A stretch of DNA of 64,000 bases from Mycobacterium sherrisii (lineage in GTDB: Bacteria > Actinomycetota > Actinomycetes > Mycobacteriales > Mycobacteriaceae). Positions 61,701-64,000 of this stretch are shown here, in pieces (the stretch's first letter is position 1; every line of letters starts with the position of its first letter). A program made the position numbers and the translations under genes. The stretch lies in contig NZ_LQPT01000084.1 of assembly GCF_002102355.1 (NCBI RefSeq), positions 62,001 to 126,000 on the forward strand. Direction: 5' to 3'. The notes under the pieces were generated by a model. The model did no database searches, was not told the origin of the DNA, and worked only from the letters and a program-made list of their open reading frames with translations.

Positions 61701-62722
61701 GGCCGTCCACCGTCGACTACCCTGACCCGCTTGTGCGGATAGCGACGCTCCGCGTACTCCTTCGCTTTGGAGTTCGGCAACACGTAGAGCGTTTCCTTCT
61801 TGTCCTGCAACGGTTTGAGCACCAAGTCCAGGAAGCTTTTCCGGTTGTCCAAATAGGGCTCGATGACATCCTCGCCGGCGGGGCAGACGGCCAGACAGTA
61901 GGCGGCCTTGTAGTTCGGCTTGAACGACAGGCTCTGCCACATCGATGCATTTTCGGAATCGGTTACCCGCAAACGGAACTCGGCTGCGTCGGTACTATCG
62001 GCCACGGTCTGCACCCAGTCGGTGAAGCCGCCCATGAACTCGCGGTAGTTGTGTGTCGAACAGGCCAGCCAGTCGAAGCTGCCGTCCTTGCCGATCGCCC
62101 CGACCGGGCACGCCGCGACGCACAGCTTGCACTCCAGACACGGACTGTAATCCAATGGCTGGCCGTAGCGACTGATCGGGGCGTCGACCAGGATGGTGCC
62201 GAGCAGGATGAAATTGCCGAACTTAGGGTGAATCACGTTGCGGTGGATTCCCATTACGCCGAGGCCGGCCGCCACGGCCACCGGCTTGTGCGCGACCACC
62301 CAGATACGGCCCGGGTAGTTGTCCATCTCCATCGGGAAGGTGGCAGACGGGTTCAGGGCTCGGTAACCGGCGTCTTGCAGTCGGCGAACGACGCGGTGGG
62401 CTGTCTCGTTGAGCAGCTCACCGCTGCGGTGGAACTCCTGGTTGGCGACGCTGCGGGCGGTAGATCGGATGTTGTCGCGGTTCATCTTGACCACCAGCGA
62501 GATGTAGCTCTTGGTTCCGGGCAACGCCGCCTCGACATGCTCGACCTCCGAGGCGAGTTCGGGGTCGTCCACCCGGGCGAACGCCACGTCGTCGGCGCCG
62601 GCGTCCAGGCAGATCTCGCGCAGCCAGTCGGCGTCGAGAATGCCGGGCCGGCGCGGTTGCCGTCCGCGCACCGTACGCACCGTCGGATGCTGCGCTAATC
62701 GGCCGGGAAGTTTGTCGCCCAT
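61679..62722 (-). CDS. QueG-like/4Fe-4S double-cluster iron-sulfur oxidoreductase
   Basis: 347 residues in the epoxyqueuosine-reductase-like family. One cluster motif is canonical (CLECKLCVAACPVG); a second, CLAVCPAGED, follows but with fewer visible ligands. The middle part has AAGLGVMGIHRNVIHPKFG, like the cobalamin-binding region of QueG. Mycobacteria are not known to need queuosine as far as I recall, so the substrate is unclear. Start ATG 62722 is supported by a TAATAT -10 box seven bases upstream, as in leaderless transcripts. Confidence 0.75.
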   Translation of the reverse strand: MGDKLPGRLAQHPTVRTVRGRQPRRPGILDADWLREICLDAGADDVAFARVDDPELASEVEHVEAALPGTKSYISLVVKMNRDNIRSTARSVANQEFHRSGELLNETAHRVVRRLQDAGYRALNPSATFPMEMDNYPGRIWVVAHKPVAVAAGLGVMGIHRNVIHPKFGNFILLGTILVDAPISRYGQPLDYSPCLECKLCVAACPVGAIGKDGSFDWLACSTHNYREFMGGFTDWVQTVADSTDAAEFRLRVTDSENASMWQSLSFKPNYKAAYCLAVCPAGEDVIEPYLDNRKSFLDLVLKPLQDKKETLYVLPNSKAKEYAERRYPHKRVRVVDGGRPQPSATP

Positions 62723-62729
62723 GCTGGGT

Positions 62730-62735
62730 ATATTA
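62730..62735 (-). promoter_or_regulatory. probable -10 box of a leaderless promoter
   Basis: On the minus strand TAATAT ends seven bases before ATG 62722, the usual -10 to start distance for a leaderless transcript. There is no ribosome-binding site before this ATG, and it lies ten bases after the end of the upstream gene, so the gene has its own promoter. Confidence 0.5.
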
Positions 62736-62743
62736 CACAATAC

Positions 62744-64000
62744 TTAGAGCACGGGGCCGAATCTGCAGGCACAGGACGCAGTGATGGGGACGTCGGCGCG
62801 CGCTTGCGCCAGCACCAGTTGCTGCTCGATGATCGCGGCTTCAGCGGTGCGGCCAAGGCGGCGCAAACATTCGTGGTAGCCGTGCAGGCTCCAGACGTTG
62901 CCGGGATGTTGACAGCTTCGCCGGACGGCCGGATCAAGACCCAGATCGGCCGCATAGACCTGGGCCGCTTCACTCACCCGCCCCTGTTCGAGCAGCAGCG
63001 CGCCGTAGGCGTGGCGGGTCGGCTGCATCCAGCCCCACGGCTCGTCGTACGGCAGGGCGTCGTCGAGTTCCACCGCGCGGGCCAAATGGTCGAATGCGGT
63101 GTCGAAATCTCCTCGGCGGTAGGCGATTTCACCGTCGATCATCGCTGCGGCGACCGCGAGGATGTCACGACTGGTGTTGTTGAACAAATACCGCGAGGCC
63201 GGGATGCGAGCATAAGCCTCGGCGAAGGCTTGCCGCTCGGCATCTGCGCGCGACAGTTGGCCCGAGGCCGCATAGGCGACGGCGCGGCCATAGTGCACCG
63301 TGGTCGCCGTGGTGCAGTACAGATCCGGGTCGGCGGGCAGCGGCGCGGCGATCAAATCAGCCCACCGCCCGAAGCGGATGAGAACATGCACCCGCAGCGG
63401 CACGAATGCTTCCAGCCAGTCGGCCATCGGGGGCGAATCGATCAACAGCACCGCCGGCGTGAGTTGCGCGGCCAGCTCATCGGCGGCCGCGAGCGCGACT
63501 CGAGACTGTCCGGAAAACATCGCCGCGTACACCACGAAGTGCAAGTCGTGTGCTCGGTAGGCGGAGTAAAAGTTCAGTGCCCCTTCGCGTTCCAGGAACT
63601 TGCGATCCGCGCGCACTGCCGCCAGGTTCGAGACCACCGCACTGCGGTAATCGCCGCACAGTACGTCGATATGGGTCGGCATGTGTTCGAGGTGACCGGC
63701 GTCCGGCACCAGCCCGCGAAGCAGATCGGCCGCGGGCAGCGCAACCTCGGGATGTGTCGATAACTCCATCGTGTGCAGATAGAGATGCAGGATGCCGGGG
63801 TGAGCTTGCCCGGCGGGAGTCGCTAGCGCGGTCTCGAGGAGCTGTTTGGCCTCGAGGACACGAGAGCCGGGAGCCGGCTCGCCGGTGTCGGTATCCCAAA
63901 GGGCCCAGGCCGTCACGTTGACCAGCGCATCCGCGGTCAAGGCCGCGACGTCCACGTCGTGCGGGTACGTCGAGGCCAACGTTGACATCGAGTCGGCGTA
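62744..64000 (-). CDS. TPR-like repeat protein, partial (5' end beyond window)
   Basis: The frame is open through the window end (codons upstream of ATG 63988 read YADS), so the true start lies outside. The visible 418 codons are helical with alternating Ala/Leu/Tyr patterns: LEHMPTHIDVLCGDYRSAV, ALNFYSAYRAHDLHFVVYAAM, AEAYARIPASRYLFNNTSRD and DEPWGWMQPTRHAYGALLL. They fit tandem tetratricopeptide-like helix pairs, though conserved positions are irregular. The function is not recognised; a short gap (62723-62743) with its own -10 separates it from the QueG-like gene. Confidence 0.7.
   Translation of the reverse strand, partial: YADSMSTLASTYPHDVDVAALTADALVNVTAWALWDTDTGEPAPGSRVLEAKQLLETALATPAGQAHPGILHLYLHTMELSTHPEVALPAADLLRGLVPDAGHLEHMPTHIDVLCGDYRSAVVSNLAAVRADRKFLEREGALNFYSAYRAHDLHFVVYAAMFSGQSRVALAAADELAAQLTPAVLLIDSPPMADWLEAFVPLRVHVLIRFGRWADLIAAPLPADPDLYCTTATTVHYGRAVAYAASGQLSRADAERQAFAEAYARIPASRYLFNNTSRDILAVAAAMIDGEIAYRRGDFDTAFDHLARAVELDDALPYDEPWGWMQPTRHAYGALLLEQGRVSEAAQVYAADLGLDPAVRRSCQHPGNVWSLHGYHECLRRLGRTAEAAIIEQQLVLAQARADVPITASCACRFGPVL

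Noticed and set aside
1-64000. tRNA, rRNA, riboswitch, transposase or phage gene
   Set aside because: None of the gaps shows tRNA-like cloverleafs or known riboswitch cores, and no transposase, integrase or phage structural protein was found in any frame.

Overview
The window is GC-rich, densely packed DNA of an actinobacterium, and gene content points to Mycobacterium (sensu lato). It carries a cyclopropane-mycolic-acid-synthase homologue, a PknE-type receptor kinase, an Rv1747-type FHA-ABC transporter, a FadD9-type carboxylic acid reductase, KshA/KstD/Hsa-type steroid-ring enzymes and F420-type oxidoreductases. The species cannot be fixed from the sequence alone. I saw no rRNA, tRNA, CRISPR array, insertion sequence, integrase or phage gene. 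Comparisons to M. tuberculosis genes are from memory of the families, not from a search.

Region 1 (1-12.9 kb): a frameshifted alpha/beta hydrolase and a DMT-type membrane protein, then a nine-gene minus-strand operon (10999 down to 1811). In transcription order it encodes two acyl-CoA dehydrogenases, two MaoC-type hydratases, a thiolase-fold protein of the Ltp2 type, a DUF35 protein, an esterase, a Baeyer-Villiger monooxygenase and a FadD17-like acyl-CoA ligase. Most junctions overlap by 1-8 nt. A divergent TetR gene sits beyond an intergenic region with two tandem copies of TGACGNNCGTCA. The set looks like a complete route for a ketone: Baeyer-Villiger oxidation, ester hydrolysis, CoA activation, dehydrogenation, hydration and retro-aldol release.

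Region 2 (12.7-20.8 kb): FHA-ABC transporter, small acidic protein, hormone-sensitive-lipase-type esterase, short-chain dehydrogenase, Mo-bisPGD oxidoreductase and a PPOX-fold protein.

Region 3 (21-28 kb): small protein, SnoaL/NTF2-like protein, DoxX protein, then paralogues of HsaD, HsaA and HsaC (aromatic ring hydroxylation, meta-cleavage and hydrolysis in steroid A/B-ring breakdown), an FAD dehydrogenase, and an IclR regulator preceded by a near-perfect 23-bp palindrome. A large hairpin lies between the last two genes.

Region 4 (28-37 kb): a tightly coupled respiratory operon on the minus strand: YdeP/FdhF-type molybdopterin oxidoreductase, cytochrome bd subunits CydA and CydB, a universal stress protein, FdhD and an FUSC-type membrane protein.

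Region 5 (37-47 kb): KshA oxygenase plus a small CxxC protein, divergent from KstD; a PadR regulator; then an Old Yellow Enzyme homologue, carboxylic acid reductase and a frameshifted LLM oxidoreductase. KshA and KstD together open steroid ring B.

Region 6 (46.9-64 kb): mostly housekeeping or regulatory genes: ABC-2 type permease with a small upstream gene, AIF/NDH-like flavoprotein, GAF-ANTAR regulator, flavin-reductase-like and RibD-like proteins, SRPBCC protein, PknE kinase with an extracellular DsbA-like domain, type III glutamine synthetase, rhomboid-like protein, secreted C39-like peptidase, an internally deleted mycolic-acid methyltransferase homologue, DUF899 protein, QueG-like iron-sulfur protein with a probable leaderless promoter, and a TPR-like protein that runs off the window end.
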